A stretch of DNA of 64,000 nt from Lachnospiraceae bacterium AD3010 (GTDB lineage: Bacteria > Bacillota > Clostridia > Lachnospirales > Lachnospiraceae). Numbering within the stretch: the first letter of the stretch is position 1; the number at the start of each line of letters is the position of its first letter. Shown piece by piece: positions 16,206 through 25,815 of this stretch. The notes below the pieces were generated by a model. The model did no database searches. It had not been told where the DNA came from and worked only from the letters and a program-made list of their open reading frames with translations. The translations under genes were made by a program, and so were the position numbers. Location: contig KK211387.1 of NCBI GenBank assembly GCA_000622025.1, positions 1 to 64,000 on the forward strand, written 5' to 3'.

Positions 16206-17033
16206 ATGAAAAATAGAGTAAATTACTATTCAAATTTTATTTCAGTCGTGTTTACCGTAATTGTAATTTGTACGAGTTTGTTTTTTGATTTTGGGATCAT
16301 ACTTGACGATTTTCTTTTACAAGAGGAAAGATACCCATCTTTTTTTGATTCTTTCCATCATGGTATAGAAAAAAAAGTATACTTACCAGTAGATGAAAAA
16401 GGAGATCTAAAAAAAAATCTGGTTATCTATCCAGATATTGACAAAAATGTTCATGGTATTCATTTTATCTCAGATAAGGAAGGGAAGATAATTGTAGATG
16501 GTGAAAACAATGAACTTAGAGCATTTAACACAGGAAAATACAGAGTGCTTTTGCCAGAGGGGGAGTATTATTTTGATGATGGCGGGGCCTATATGAATGG
16601 GGTACATTTCGTGATTTGGTGTCCTAAATCTAACTGTATAGTCGCGGATGGCAATGATAAAAGGAAATTCTCTATTGTTGATGCTAATGCCCCATATGAA
16701 TATCTTATCAATGTTTCACCCAAGTGTTCCTTTGATAAAGAAGAGATCACTCCTATGGTATGTCTAAGACAAAATGACTTGACCAACTATACACAGTATG
16801 TTTCTTCAAAGGAAGAGTGTTTAAGAATACTTGAATATGAAGTGAAGAAAACAGAATATGAAACATTTGACAAACAAGAAATAAAGATTTTTTCCAATTT
16901 TTTACACTATTGTTTATGTCAATATGATGGAGTTTCAATTCGTTTTGAGGATCATACTGGTATTGTGTTTAACAGCAATTCACCAAATGGAGTCTATGGT
17001 AAGGTCAATCAGCTAGGGTTGATTGAAGAGTAG
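16206..17033 (+). CDS. hypothetical secreted or membrane-anchored protein
   Basis: The 275-residue protein starts with one hydrophobic segment (about 11-32, FISVVFTVIVICTSLFFDFGII) and is otherwise soluble, beta-rich and acidic. The middle (VRLLPEGEYYFDDGG-like text at about 115-128) hints at a carbohydrate-facing extracytoplasmic domain, but I recognise no family. It follows the GT26 gene by 4 bp and touches the acyltransferase, so it is part of the operon. AT-rich codon use. Confidence 0.55.
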   Translation: MKNRVNYYSNFISVVFTVIVICTSLFFDFGIILDDFLLQEERYPSFFDSFHHGIEKKVYLPVDEKGDLKKNLVIYPDIDKNVHGIHFISDKEGKIIVDGENNELRAFNTGKYRVLLPEGEYYFDDGGAYMNGVHFVIWCPKSNCIVADGNDKRKFSIVDANAPYEYLINVSPKCSFDKEEITPMVCLRQNDLTNYTQYVSSKEECLRILEYEVKKTEYETFDKQEIKIFSNFLHYCLCQYDGVSIRFEDHTGIVFNSNSPNGVYGKVNQLGLIEE

Positions 17034-18030
17034 AGTGTTACAATCGTTTTCCAAAAAAAATAGGGCAGAACGTTTATTTAATATTGATTTTCTAAAGGCA
17101 ATTGCGGTTTTTTTAATTATTAATTCACATCTAGATTCATTATATCCAACTAGTGCAATAGCAACAGGAGGAGCACTTGGAAATGGATTATTCTTTATGG
17201 TATCAGGATTTTTAATTAGAAAGAAGAGAAAAGATATCATTTTTTTACTTAAATCAGTAATAAGGATATATTTTCCGATGTATATTGTTTATTTTGTCTC
17301 CTCTATGCAAAGAGGTTGTTTTGAAAAGGTTTCTTTCAGGAAATTCGTATGGCCTACGAACTATTGGTTTATTGGGGCGATCGTTCTTTTTTATATTTGC
17401 TATTCATTGTTGGATAGAATTGGAGTTTTTTATCATTTTAGTATTTTTATTGCTAGTAGTATATTAATTTATTTTTTGTGGTACGTTTTTTTCTTGGATA
17501 CAAGTACATGGGTAGTCGAAAAAGCTGGATTGGGCGATATTGACAGTAGTTTTAAGCTGGTGTATTATTTCACGATTATGATGCTTGGAGGATATGCTGT
17601 TGATTCATTAAAAACAAAAAAAATAGGCTATAATTATAATATCATATGGATTATTTCTGTTATCGTTATGTACTATTCAAAATTTTTGATGATGAAGTAT
17701 CCAGAGATGATGAAGTATCAGTTTATATCACAAATATGCGTCTTATTGTTTTCATATTACATTTTTGTATCAAGTTTTTACTGGAGTAATCTTGGAAAGC
17801 TATCAGACAATATTGTTTTATGTCTATTAATTATTACTATTAGTGAAACATCATTGGAATGCTATCTCGTCCAGTTTTCTATTATAGATTTATTTAAAAA
17901 TGTAGTATTTCCATTAAATGTGTTTTCAGCAGTTTTGTTAATATTCTTCTCAGGTATTTTACTTAAGTCATTTTGTATTCTGTGTATGAGATTTGGTAAT
18001 GCATTATTAAAGAGAAACGGTATTAATTGA
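17023..18030 (+). CDS. acyltransferase family 3 (membrane O-acyltransferase)
   Basis: A polytopic protein of about 335 residues with the acyltransferase-3 (PF01757) opening FNIDFLKAIAVFLIINSHLDSLYP. The conserved NSH replaces the usual (N/V)xxH catalytic context near the first TM. It also has the typical GLFFMVSGFLI second helix. Members O-acetylate glycans across the membrane. The start is uncertain: TTG 17023 overlaps the upstream stop and GTG 17035 is an alternative. The stop overlaps the next ATG (TGATG). AT-rich. Confidence 0.85.
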   Translation: MKSRVLQSFSKKNRAERLFNIDFLKAIAVFLIINSHLDSLYPTSAIATGGALGNGLFFMVSGFLIRKKRKDIIFLLKSVIRIYFPMYIVYFVSSMQRGCFEKVSFRKFVWPTNYWFIGAIVLFYICYSLLDRIGVFYHFSIFIASSILIYFLWYVFFLDTSTWVVEKAGLGDIDSSFKLVYYFTIMMLGGYAVDSLKTKKIGYNYNIIWIISVIVMYYSKFLMMKYPEMMKYQFISQICVLLFSYYIFVSSFYWSNLGKLSDNIVLCLLIITISETSLECYLVQFSIIDLFKNVVFPLNVFSAVLLIFFSGILLKSFCILCMRFGNALLKRNGIN

Positions 18031-19463
18031 TGAATGCTATTTTGCTATTATTTTTAAGTTTATATCTATTTGGAATATTATTCCCATTACATAATCTGTT
18101 TCTTATTTTTTTTATTACGTTCTATACTTATTATTCCTTTAAGCTAATTAGGATAAATTCAATTTTAATTCCTAAATTGATTGTTTTGGCTATTTTATTT
18201 CAAAATACTTTTTTAGGAATTGGGATGCATTTATTTGGAATAAAGGGGGAAAGTATTACTTTATACACACAGGTCCCTACTATTCTCATATTTATTCCGG
18301 CCATGATTATACTATTAAATGAGTTTTCAAAGAAAGAATACTTGTTGTTTTATTTATTTGTCTGTCTGGTAGGATTAAATTTTATAATTAGTCCTATAAA
18401 AAATATTTCTATTTTTGCTTATAACGTTAGGAATTTTACAGTGTTTTATCTTTCTTATATTGTAGGAAAAAAAATAATAGACACCAGAAAAAAAGTAGAT
18501 GAGTTAGCTGTATTTTATATCAGATGCGTTATTTTAGCAGGTGTCGTCGGTTTGTTTGGCGTACTGACAAATGGAAAGCTATATGAAATTATGGGGGCCA
18601 CAGAAGTGGCAAATATCAAGACAATGAACAGTAGCTATTATAAATTTACAGGATTGCCAGGGTTTTTCATGGGGGATTTTTTTGGAACCTACTATTTGCG
18701 AATGGCGTCTTTGTTTCTAGAGCCGGTTAATTTTAGTTCATTTGTTTCACTAGCGGTGATTCTTCAAACAATATATTTGAGAAAGGCTATTGATTGGATG
18801 AAATTATTGTTCCTCTTACTAACCAATTTTTTAACATTTGGAAAAGGGGGATTGCTTATAAGTGGGATATGTATGTTTGGTTTAATTCTTAAATATATTC
18901 TATACAATCAAATGCGATTTTCCAGAAAGACTACTAGACAAACAGTAATAACGGGGTTATTATTTTTGATTTTGATATTTGGTGTTTTCTATGGTACACA
19001 TTATTCGTATAATCTTCATTTTTATGCAATAAAAATCACTTTACAGGCATTAATTAAGCAACCTTGGGGATTTGGCGTTGGATCAGTGGGGAATATGAGT
19101 AATTTCTTTAGTGCAAAATCTTTGATTGGTGCAGAAACAGGCTTGCTTAATTTTGCTTGCCAACTTGGAATAGAAGGAGCCGTAGTATTCATTGTGCTTT
19201 TAGGAAGGATGTCTCAAGATGCATATAAGGGGTTTAGAAATGGTGGGGGCAATGATTTCTTTATTTTTTCGTTATTACCCATTGTTTTAATGGCAGTATT
19301 TATGTTTCAGGAAAACACCTTTACTACGCAGGTTATTACCGGATTTATGCTTTTTCAGGGATATTATTCAAATGCATATAAGAAAACGATTCCGTCTACT
19401 TTTTCATTACAAAATGGGATTATTAATGATCACATCATGAGGAAATCAGTTTATGTCAGATAA
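18030..19463 (+). CDS. Wzy-like polysaccharide polymerase / O-antigen ligase family
   Basis: About 477 residues with roughly ten or more TM segments and the family pattern FGKGGLLISG and ALIKQPWGFGVGSVGN...ETGLLNFACQLGIEGAVVF near the C-terminus. The latter is the conserved 'hPhGhG...E..hh..h...G' motif of Wzy/WaaL proteins. ATG 18030 overlaps the preceding TGA; the TTG at 18027 is one codon earlier. This is the second polymerase-like protein here (the first is fused at 7303), suggesting either two polymers or a merged locus. Confidence 0.8.
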   Translation: MNAILLLFLSLYLFGILFPLHNLFLIFFITFYTYYSFKLIRINSILIPKLIVLAILFQNTFLGIGMHLFGIKGESITLYTQVPTILIFIPAMIILLNEFSKKEYLLFYLFVCLVGLNFIISPIKNISIFAYNVRNFTVFYLSYIVGKKIIDTRKKVDELAVFYIRCVILAGVVGLFGVLTNGKLYEIMGATEVANIKTMNSSYYKFTGLPGFFMGDFFGTYYLRMASLFLEPVNFSSFVSLAVILQTIYLRKAIDWMKLLFLLLTNFLTFGKGGLLISGICMFGLILKYILYNQMRFSRKTTRQTVITGLLFLILIFGVFYGTHYSYNLHFYAIKITLQALIKQPWGFGVGSVGNMSNFFSAKSLIGAETGLLNFACQLGIEGAVVFIVLLGRMSQDAYKGFRNGGGNDFFIFSLLPIVLMAVFMFQENTFTTQVITGFMLFQGYYSNAYKKTIPSTFSLQNGIINDHIMRKSVYVR

Positions 19464-20562
19464 ACAGCCTTTAATCATTGCAATATACCTTCCACAGTTT
19501 CATGAAACCGAGTTCAATAATACTCATTGGGAGAGTGGTTATACTGAATGGACTGCTTGCAGGCGGGCAAAACAGTTGTTTGATGGACATAGGCAACCGA
19601 GAGAACCATTAGAAAATCGTTACTATGATCTAAGCAGAATTGAAAATATAAAGTATCAGTCTGATCTAGCAAAACATTATGGTATAGATGGTTTTGCGGT
19701 CTATCATTATTACTCTTGTGGAGAAAAACTGTTAAATAAGCCGATGGAACTATTGTTGGAACATCCAGAGGTGGATTTTCCATTTTATTTTTTTTGGGCA
19801 AATGAATCTTGGAGGAAGAATTGGTTTGGACAGGATAAAAATGTGATCTGGCCGCAGGTTTATGGCACAGAAAACGATTGGATCGTTCATTATGAGTACT
19901 GTAGTCGTTTTTTTAATGATTCTCGATATTTAAAATACAACAATAAGCCCGTTTTTTTTATATATCAACCGTGGCAATTTGAACAAATAGATGCATTCAT
20001 TGATTTATGGAATGAGTTATCAAAAAAAGAAGGGTATGATGGAGTTTTTTTTGTAAAAAATGTTACTGCAAGGACAACCTCTAAGACAGGACATTTTGAT
20101 GCTGTTTTTGAAAGACAACCGTTTTTTGAGTTAGGAAAAGGAGAAAATCTGATAAAAAAGTATTCCAGATTATTGTTTTCCCGAATTTGGGAGTATACAA
20201 ATCGAATAGGAATTACAAAGCATTTATTATGGAGACGGGACTACGCGGAGGCATGTCGTAAAATAATCAAAATGAAGCCTTCTGCGTTGGAAAAAACCAT
20301 TTTGGGAGTTTTTTCCGGTTGGGACAATACCCCAAGAAAAGGATATAGTGGATGTCTTTTTGAGAATGAAAGCGCAGATGTATTTGAGAAGTGCTTGATT
20401 GAGCAGATCAAGAAGGCACAAAAGTATGGTTGTCCACAGATTGTAATAAATGCATGGAATGAATGGGCGGAAGGGATGTATATAGAGCCAGATAAAACAA
20501 ATGGATATAGGTATTTAGAAGGTGTAAAAAGAGCCAAAGTCATAACGGGACTAATACAATGA
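19453..20562 (+). CDS. WbsX-like glycosyltransferase / GH99-like protein
   Basis: The 369-residue protein shows the Glyco_tranf_WbsX (PF14307) signatures [63 protein letters not shown] and ATP-free barrel motifs such as [15 protein letters not shown]. The fold is GH99-like, and members sit in O-antigen and capsule clusters, where they probably modify or transfer sugars. AGGAAATC precedes ATG 19453, which overlaps the upstream stop. No frameshift. Confidence 0.85.
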   Translation: MSDKQPLIIAIYLPQFHETEFNNTHWESGYTEWTACRRAKQLFDGHRQPREPLENRYYDLSRIENIKYQSDLAKHYGIDGFAVYHYYSCGEKLLNKPMELLLEHPEVDFPFYFFWANESWRKNWFGQDKNVIWPQVYGTENDWIVHYEYCSRFFNDSRYLKYNNKPVFFIYQPWQFEQIDAFIDLWNELSKKEGYDGVFFVKNVTARTTSKTGHFDAVFERQPFFELGKGENLIKKYSRLLFSRIWEYTNRIGITKHLLWRRDYAEACRKIIKMKPSALEKTILGVFSGWDNTPRKGYSGCLFENESADVFEKCLIEQIKKAQKYGCPQIVINAWNEWAEGMYIEPDKTNGYRYLEGVKRAKVITGLIQ

Positions 20563-21188
20563 TTGTTTTTGACAGAATTAGATTCTTTTTTTTTAAGCTC
20601 AAATATAAGATCAAGAATAGACATAATAAGACATCACCAGTAAATGTATTTGACTCAAGTAGAGTAATAATTGGTAATCAATCATACGGATATATTAATA
20701 TTATAGATCATGGAAAAACTGGGAGGCTAATAATCGGTTGTTTTTGTTCTATAGCTGATAATGTAAGGTTTATCTTATCTGGTGAGCATAGGACTGGTAC
20801 GATTTCTTCTTTTCCATTTAAGGCAATGATTTGTGAGGTTGATTCAGAGGCTGGATCAAAAGGGGATATTCTTATTGACGATGATGTCTGGATCGGCGAT
20901 TCAGTAATAATCTTGTCAGGGGTTCATATTTGTCAGGGAGCAGTGATAGCCGCTGGAGCAGTTGTGAGTAGAGACGTGCCGCCATATGCTATTGTTGGGG
21001 GTGTTCCAGCAAAGCTGATAAAATATCGTTTTGAGAGAGAAACAATTGATTTTCTACTCACGTTGAACTATGGTGCTTTAAAAGGAAAGATGGTTTGTGA
21101 TCATATAGATGAATTCTACAATGATATTGATGGGCTGACTCTTGAAGAAATAGAGAGGAAATTGGGATGGTTTCCAAAAAGGAAATAA
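20559..21188 (+). CDS. CatB-related O-acetyltransferase (left-handed beta-helix)
   Basis: A 209-residue hexapeptide-repeat protein with the XAT features [27 protein letters not shown] and [49 protein letters not shown]. The H in GEHRT would be the catalytic base. It uses acetyl-CoA to acetylate a sugar precursor or lipid-linked unit in the cytoplasm. ATG overlaps the previous TGA (ATGA). The following 360 bp hold only a decayed glycosyltransferase. Confidence 0.9.
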   Translation: MIVFDRIRFFFFKLKYKIKNRHNKTSPVNVFDSSRVIIGNQSYGYINIIDHGKTGRLIIGCFCSIADNVRFILSGEHRTGTISSFPFKAMICEVDSEAGSKGDILIDDDVWIGDSVIILSGVHICQGAVIAAGAVVSRDVPPYAIVGGVPAKLIKYRFERETIDFLLTLNYGALKGKMVCDHIDEFYNDIDGLTLEEIERKLGWFPKRK

Positions 21189-21211
21189 GGTATTATCCCA
21201 ATATTACAAGT

Positions 21212-21545
21212 ATGAATATTCAACGACCTATTGAGAGTGTTCAAAGTATTTCATTTGGTGATTGGGAACTTATATTGGTTGATGATGGGTCAACGGATGA
21301 TATGAGAAATTCAAATCCTCAAACTGGAATATAACTGTATATCAGGATTATGATTTTTATCATATCTACAATCCTGAGGAATTATAATCACGCCTTTGCT
21401 TAAGAGTGCGGAATGGACTGTAAATACTGCTCCACTCATCCGTATGCAATTACTTCTAGATTTATAAGTTCAGAGAAATATTGCTCTAATGAAGGTTTTG
21501 ATTTGCTAAGTACAAGCGCCTCAGAAAGTAGATACATGTCGGAGG
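21212..21545 (+). pseudogene. decayed GT2 glycosyltransferase
   Basis: A 40-codon frame at 21212-21334 contains FGDWELILVDDGSTDDM, the nucleotide-binding DDGS motif of GT2 family enzymes, then stops. Further downstream, out of frame, fragments (NHAFA near 21390; ECGMDCKYC onward) look like later parts of the same gene. No G tract is involved. This is an old inactivation by several lesions and deletions. The remaining stretch up to the TTG at 21552 contains that gene's GGAGG. Confidence 0.6.
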
Positions 21546-21551
21546 CGTATT

Positions 21552-22715
21552 TTGAAAGTGTTATATTTGCTGAACACCACTATCATGGGCGGCGGAAATA
21601 TTTCTTTCATAAACATGATTAGTGGGTTATATGACAAAGGGGTTGAAGCATATATTGCTTACCCGGACAAAAAAATTGATGAGGTGTTTTATCAGAGAAC
21701 AAAAGATATCGTGAAGGGTTACTACCATGTCAGGATGGGAACGTGGTTTTTGGATACGTCAGAAACTACACTTAAAAGGATGGTAAAGAATATTTGTAAA
21801 AGAATAATGTACTTAAACCCCCTATGTCAAAGGCAGGAGACTATGGCAGTAAAACAAATAATTCGGGAAGTACAGCCGGATATAGTACATACAAACGTCG
21901 GCGTTATTCGTGCGGGATATTATGCAGCTAAAGAAACGAATATCCCTCATATTTGGCATGTTAGAGAGTATCAAACAAAAGGTTTGGGATGGAGGATTTT
22001 TCCGACAAAGGAGGCATATGAATCATTACTAAGACATAGCTATGTAATAACAATTTCAAAAGACTTGATAAATCATTTTAATTTAACTGGATTGAATAAC
22101 GTTAAATGTGTTTATAATGGTTGTTTTTCTGAAAAGGAAGTGACAAATATCTATCCTAAACAAAAATATTTTTTATGCTGTAGTCAAATAACAAAGCAAA
22201 AGGGGTTAGATGAAGCAATTAAAGCTTTTTCTGTTTTCAAGGAAAATAGGAATTATGCAGAATATAGATTACTAATAGCAGGTTTTGGTAAAAAATCAAT
22301 AGTTGAGGATTTGAGAAAGCTTTCTAGAGAAGTACAATGTGGCGATACAGTTGATTTTATAGGCTATCAAGAAGATGTTTGTCCTTTTTTAGACAACGCA
22401 ACTGCTTTAATTGTTTCTTCACAATATGAAGGATTTGGTAGAATGACAGCAGAGGCTTGCTTCAGGGGATGCTTAGTTATTGGTAATAATACAGGTGGAA
22501 CAAAGGAGATAATTGAACAAACAGGTGGCTTTCATTATACAGGTAGTTATTTGGATTTGGCAGATAAAATGAAAACAGTAGCTGAGCTTGATGAAAATCA
22601 ATACATAGATCAAATGAAAAAATCTCAGTGTGTAGCTGTAGAACTTTTTTCAAACGAGCGTTGTGCAGAATCTGTCTTTGAAATTTATAAAGACATAATT
22701 AAGAGTCATATTTAG
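21552..22715 (+). CDS. GT4 family glycosyltransferase
   Basis: The 387-residue GT-B protein begins KVLYLLNTTIMGGGNISFINMISGLYDKG. It carries the later GT4 motifs YFLCCSQITKQKGLDEAIKAF, VDFIGYQEDV and IVSSQYEGFGRMTAEACFRGC (the EX7E-type region), and NNTGGTKEII. The donor cannot be told. TTG 21552 is chosen because GGAGG at 21541-21545 is 6 nt upstream. An 80-bp AT-rich gap separates it from the dehydrogenase. Confidence 0.85.
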   Translation: MKVLYLLNTTIMGGGNISFINMISGLYDKGVEAYIAYPDKKIDEVFYQRTKDIVKGYYHVRMGTWFLDTSETTLKRMVKNICKRIMYLNPLCQRQETMAVKQIIREVQPDIVHTNVGVIRAGYYAAKETNIPHIWHVREYQTKGLGWRIFPTKEAYESLLRHSYVITISKDLINHFNLTGLNNVKCVYNGCFSEKEVTNIYPKQKYFLCCSQITKQKGLDEAIKAFSVFKENRNYAEYRLLIAGFGKKSIVEDLRKLSREVQCGDTVDFIGYQEDVCPFLDNATALIVSSQYEGFGRMTAEACFRGCLVIGNNTGGTKEIIEQTGGFHYTGSYLDLADKMKTVAELDENQYIDQMKKSQCVAVELFSNERCAESVFEIYKDIIKSHI

Positions 22716-22793
22716 TAATATAGAGAATAAGACATTTATGGATTATTGATAATATTATGTGGTTGACATCATCTAATTTAAGGGGGTAGAAAA

Positions 22794-24107
22794 TTGGATA
22801 TTTATGAGAAATTGATCAATAAGGAATCATCGCTATGTGTGGTTGGTCTCGGTTATGTCGGAATGCCTATAGCAATTGCTTTCGCTGAGAAAGGGCTCAA
22901 TGTTATAGGATTTGATACAAATAAGGAGAAAATTGAGAAATATAGAGCCGGAATAGACCCAACAAAAGAGGTTGGTGATGCTGTAATAAAGAAAACAAGT
23001 GTCAAATTTACATTCGATGAAAAGGATATTTCAAATGCATCTTTCATTATAATTGCAGTACCTACTCCAGTAAATCACGATCATACACCGAATCTTTTCC
23101 CGGTAAAATCTGCATCTAGTATTGTGGGTAGAAATCTCACTAAAGGATCAATAATTGTATATGAATCAACAGTGTATCCGGGTGTTACTGAGGATATTTG
23201 TATTCCTATTATTGAAGATAATTCAGGGATGGAATGCGGTGTGGATTATAAGGTAGGATACAGTCCAGAAAGGATCAATCCTGGTGACAAGGATCATCGA
23301 TTGAATACGATAACAAAGGTTGTTTCTGGTATCGATGGGGAGTCTATAGACGAAATAGCACGAGTATATGAGATAGTATTAGATGCTGGTGTCTATAAGG
23401 CGGAGAGTATTAAGGTCGCTGAGGCAGCTAAAGTTATAGAGAATAGCCAGAGGGATATAAATATAGCTTTTATGAATGAGTTATCCATTATTTTCAACAG
23501 GATGGGTATAGACACCCAGGCAGTTTTAAGGGCTGCTGGAACCAAATGGAATTTTCTAAGTTTTTTCCCTGGATTGGTTGGAGGGCATTGTATAGGAGTT
23601 GATCCATATTATCTTACATACAAGGCCGAGATGTTAGGTTATCATAGTCAGATTATATTATCTGGGAGAAGAATCAATGACTATATGGGAAAGTATGTTG
23701 CTGAAAACTGTGTAAAGCTCTTGATTGCAAATGATAAGCATGTAAAAAAAGCCAGGGTTGGGATTTTGGGATTGACATTTAAGGAGAATTGTCCTGATGT
23801 AAGAAACACGAAAGTAATTGACATTGTAAATGAAATGGGGGAGTATGGAATAGTTCCGTTGATATATGATCCGGTTGCTGATTCAGAAGAGGCAAAAGAA
23901 CTCTATTCCATTGAGCTGGCTAAAAAAAGGGATTTAACAAAACTAGACGCACTTATTGTTGCTGTGGCGCATCACAGTTTTTGTAAATTATCTCTTCCAG
24001 ACATTGATGCGATGTATGATAATGGGAGAAAAATAATGATTGACATCAAAGGGATCTATGAAAAAAAAGAATTTGAGAAGAATTCATACTGTTATTGGAG
24101 ACTGTAA
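22794..24107 (+). CDS. UDP-N-acetylhexosamine dehydrogenase (TviB/WbpA-like)
   Basis: The 437-residue protein has the Rossmann motif CVVGLGYVGMPIA (residues 15-27), the UDPGDH central part with SPERINPGD and the catalytic Cys in GLVGGHCIGVDPYYLTYKAE, and the C-terminal GILGLTFKENCPDVRNTK. The pattern NPGDKDH...VVSG and the GGHCIGVDPYYL context fit UDP-GlcNAc/GalNAc 6-dehydrogenases making uronic acids. It supplies a HexNAcA building block. Start is TTG with AAGGGGG about 8 nt upstream. The stop is immediately followed by the next ATG. Confidence 0.9.
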   Translation: MDIYEKLINKESSLCVVGLGYVGMPIAIAFAEKGLNVIGFDTNKEKIEKYRAGIDPTKEVGDAVIKKTSVKFTFDEKDISNASFIIIAVPTPVNHDHTPNLFPVKSASSIVGRNLTKGSIIVYESTVYPGVTEDICIPIIEDNSGMECGVDYKVGYSPERINPGDKDHRLNTITKVVSGIDGESIDEIARVYEIVLDAGVYKAESIKVAEAAKVIENSQRDINIAFMNELSIIFNRMGIDTQAVLRAAGTKWNFLSFFPGLVGGHCIGVDPYYLTYKAEMLGYHSQIILSGRRINDYMGKYVAENCVKLLIANDKHVKKARVGILGLTFKENCPDVRNTKVIDIVNEMGEYGIVPLIYDPVADSEEAKELYSIELAKKRDLTKLDALIVAVAHHSFCKLSLPDIDAMYDNGRKIMIDIKGIYEKKEFEKNSYCYWRL

Positions 24108-24629
24108 ATGGGATTAGAAATAAGAAATAGAATTAGAGATATTAAGAGAATGGTGGAAAGATGCTATTGCACTTGGCGGGTAAAGCGGCAGGCAAAATCC
24201 GTGGGAGAGAATTTAAGGGTAAACTACCCTTCAAGCGTATCAAACACTACCATTCTCGGAAACAACGTAAATTTCAACGGTATGCAGATCGGGGGGGGTG
24301 GTACGGTGAGAATTGGCGATAACTTCCATTCCGGAAAGGAATGTCTTATGATATCCCAAAACCACAATTATGATAAGGGAAAATCAATTCCATACGATGA
24401 CACATATATTTGCAAAGATATTACTATAGATGACAATGTATGGTTAGGGGACAGGGTAATTGTGCTTGCAGGAGCGCATATTGGCGAAGGTGCAATAATC
24501 CAAGCAGGAAGCGTGGTGGTTAATGATATTCCAAAGTACTCCATCGCCGGGGGACATCCAGCAGTTCCATTTAAGACAAGGGATATTGAGCATTACGAGG
24601 AACTGAAGGAGCATGGCAAGTTTCATTAG
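24108..24629 (+). CDS. hexapeptide O-acetyltransferase with in-frame G8 tract
   Basis: The 173-residue left-handed beta-helix protein has GDNFHSGKECLMISQNHNYD, VWLGDRVIVLAGAHIGEGAIIQAGSVVVNDIP and AGGHPAVPFKTRD, as in maltose/galactoside-type acetyltransferases. A run of eight G at 24291-24298 encodes part of IGGGGTV, about residue 62. In this assembly the frame is open; loss or gain of one G would truncate it at roughly a third of its length. The start directly follows the dehydrogenase stop. Confidence 0.85.
   Translation: MGLEIRNRIRDIKRMVERCYCTWRVKRQAKSVGENLRVNYPSSVSNTTILGNNVNFNGMQIGGGGTVRIGDNFHSGKECLMISQNHNYDKGKSIPYDDTYICKDITIDDNVWLGDRVIVLAGAHIGEGAIIQAGSVVVNDIPKYSIAGGHPAVPFKTRDIEHYEELKEHGKFH
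24291..24298 (+). repeat. poly-G tract (G8) in acetyltransferase, ON frame
   Basis: Eight consecutive G inside the acetyltransferase coding region (ATC GGG GGG GGT). One of the two longest G runs in the window. The frame is intact at this length. Confidence 0.9.
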
Positions 24630-24640
24630 GGGTGTTATAT

Positions 24641-25762
24641 ATGCGCTATGTTGCAGTGATATCAAGTCAGCTTCATCTGAATTCATTATACACATTCTTG
24701 TCAATGCAGGAGCATATAGAGAATGATGAGCTCAGGATTTACCTGATTCCCAAAAAGGATGGATCTTTCCTTATAAGCAGAGATGATATAGAATTTGACA
24801 TTCCATATAGTATAGAAATTGTTAAATATGAGGAGTTTTCTTTACTAAAATCCGGGTTCAATTTTCTAAAAAGACTGTTTTTCTTCAATCTTGTTAAGCT
24901 CAGCCAAAAAGAAGGGAATTCAGTTGTATGTATGTTTCCTGATTATCAGGGCATTCCTCTTAATGAATTATATAGAATGCAAAGAGATTCTAAAGCTGAC
25001 AACATTTTTCTGGTTATTCTTGAAGAGGGGATTGGATCATATATAAGAGGGGCTTCAAGATGGGAGGAAAGAGGATTAGAGCAGCGAAACCCTTTATCGA
25101 AGAGAGTGTTCCTTATCAGAAACAGTTTAAGGAACCGATACGGCTTTAACGGTCTTGTAAAGCTGTTCTCAGACTTGGGAAGGCTGAAATACTGCTGTTT
25201 CTTTAATAGAACTGATGAGGGACTAAAGCCAAACAGGGAGTTCTGTGGTGCATTCTCAGAGGTTTTATCTAAGAGATCACACAAAATAGAAGGTGTTGAC
25301 TACAGTAATGTAATTCTCATTAATTCTCAAAGATTTTTTGAGGAATTGAATAGCAGCATTGATATCGAATGTTACAGGATTATCCAAAGGATTTGCGATA
25401 GACATGGGCTTCGGTTAGTTATCAAACCACATCCGCGGGAGGTGAAGCTTGACAGATACAGAGAATTTACGTTAGATGAAAGCAATAAAGAAGCGTCTCA
25501 AGAAATCCTTCTTGCCGGAGCAGAAAAAAAACCGTTAGCGATAATAGGGTTTTTCAGTACCACTTTAGTGACAGGGGAGTTATTCTTCAGAATTCCTCCC
25601 ATATGCCTTGGAAAGATAGAGAATTGCGGCAGTTTATCAGGATATAAGGATGACATAGCAAGTTTTATTCAGACTTTTCGTAGTGTCCTTATTGTTCCAA
25701 ATTCCTATAAAGAGTTAGAGGATGTGATTATGAGATTAAAAAACGAGCGATTAAGTGAATAA
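24641..25762 (+). CDS. sialyltransferase-like / GT52-polysialyltransferase-like protein
   Basis: Starting at ATG 24641 (AGGGGTG about 6 nt upstream; a GTG at 24632 is within that site), the 373-residue protein lacks DXD motifs. It does have the three short motifs of bacterial sialyltransferases: an acidic EEGIGSY near 128 ((D/E)(D/E)G), IKPHPRE near 267 (HP) and FFSTTL near 307 (S-S/T). The immediately following NeuB-like gene supports use of a CMP-nonulosonate donor. Assignment rests on motifs and context, not on strong overall similarity that I can recall. Confidence 0.6.
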   Translation: MRYVAVISSQLHLNSLYTFLSMQEHIENDELRIYLIPKKDGSFLISRDDIEFDIPYSIEIVKYEEFSLLKSGFNFLKRLFFFNLVKLSQKEGNSVVCMFPDYQGIPLNELYRMQRDSKADNIFLVILEEGIGSYIRGASRWEERGLEQRNPLSKRVFLIRNSLRNRYGFNGLVKLFSDLGRLKYCCFFNRTDEGLKPNREFCGAFSEVLSKRSHKIEGVDYSNVILINSQRFFEELNSSIDIECYRIIQRICDRHGLRLVIKPHPREVKLDRYREFTLDESNKEASQEILLAGAEKKPLAIIGFFSTTLVTGELFFRIPPICLGKIENCGSLSGYKDDIASFIQTFRSVLIVPNSYKELEDVIMRLKNERLSE

Positions 25763-25815
25763 TATGCTGTATGGAATAAATATCGAATGACTAAAATCAA
25801 GGAGAGAGAAACGTT

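Noticed and set aside
21413-21622. Separate small gene encoding a Cys-rich peptide
   Set aside because: It overlaps the start of the GT4 gene and reads as a fragment of the decayed GT2 gene.
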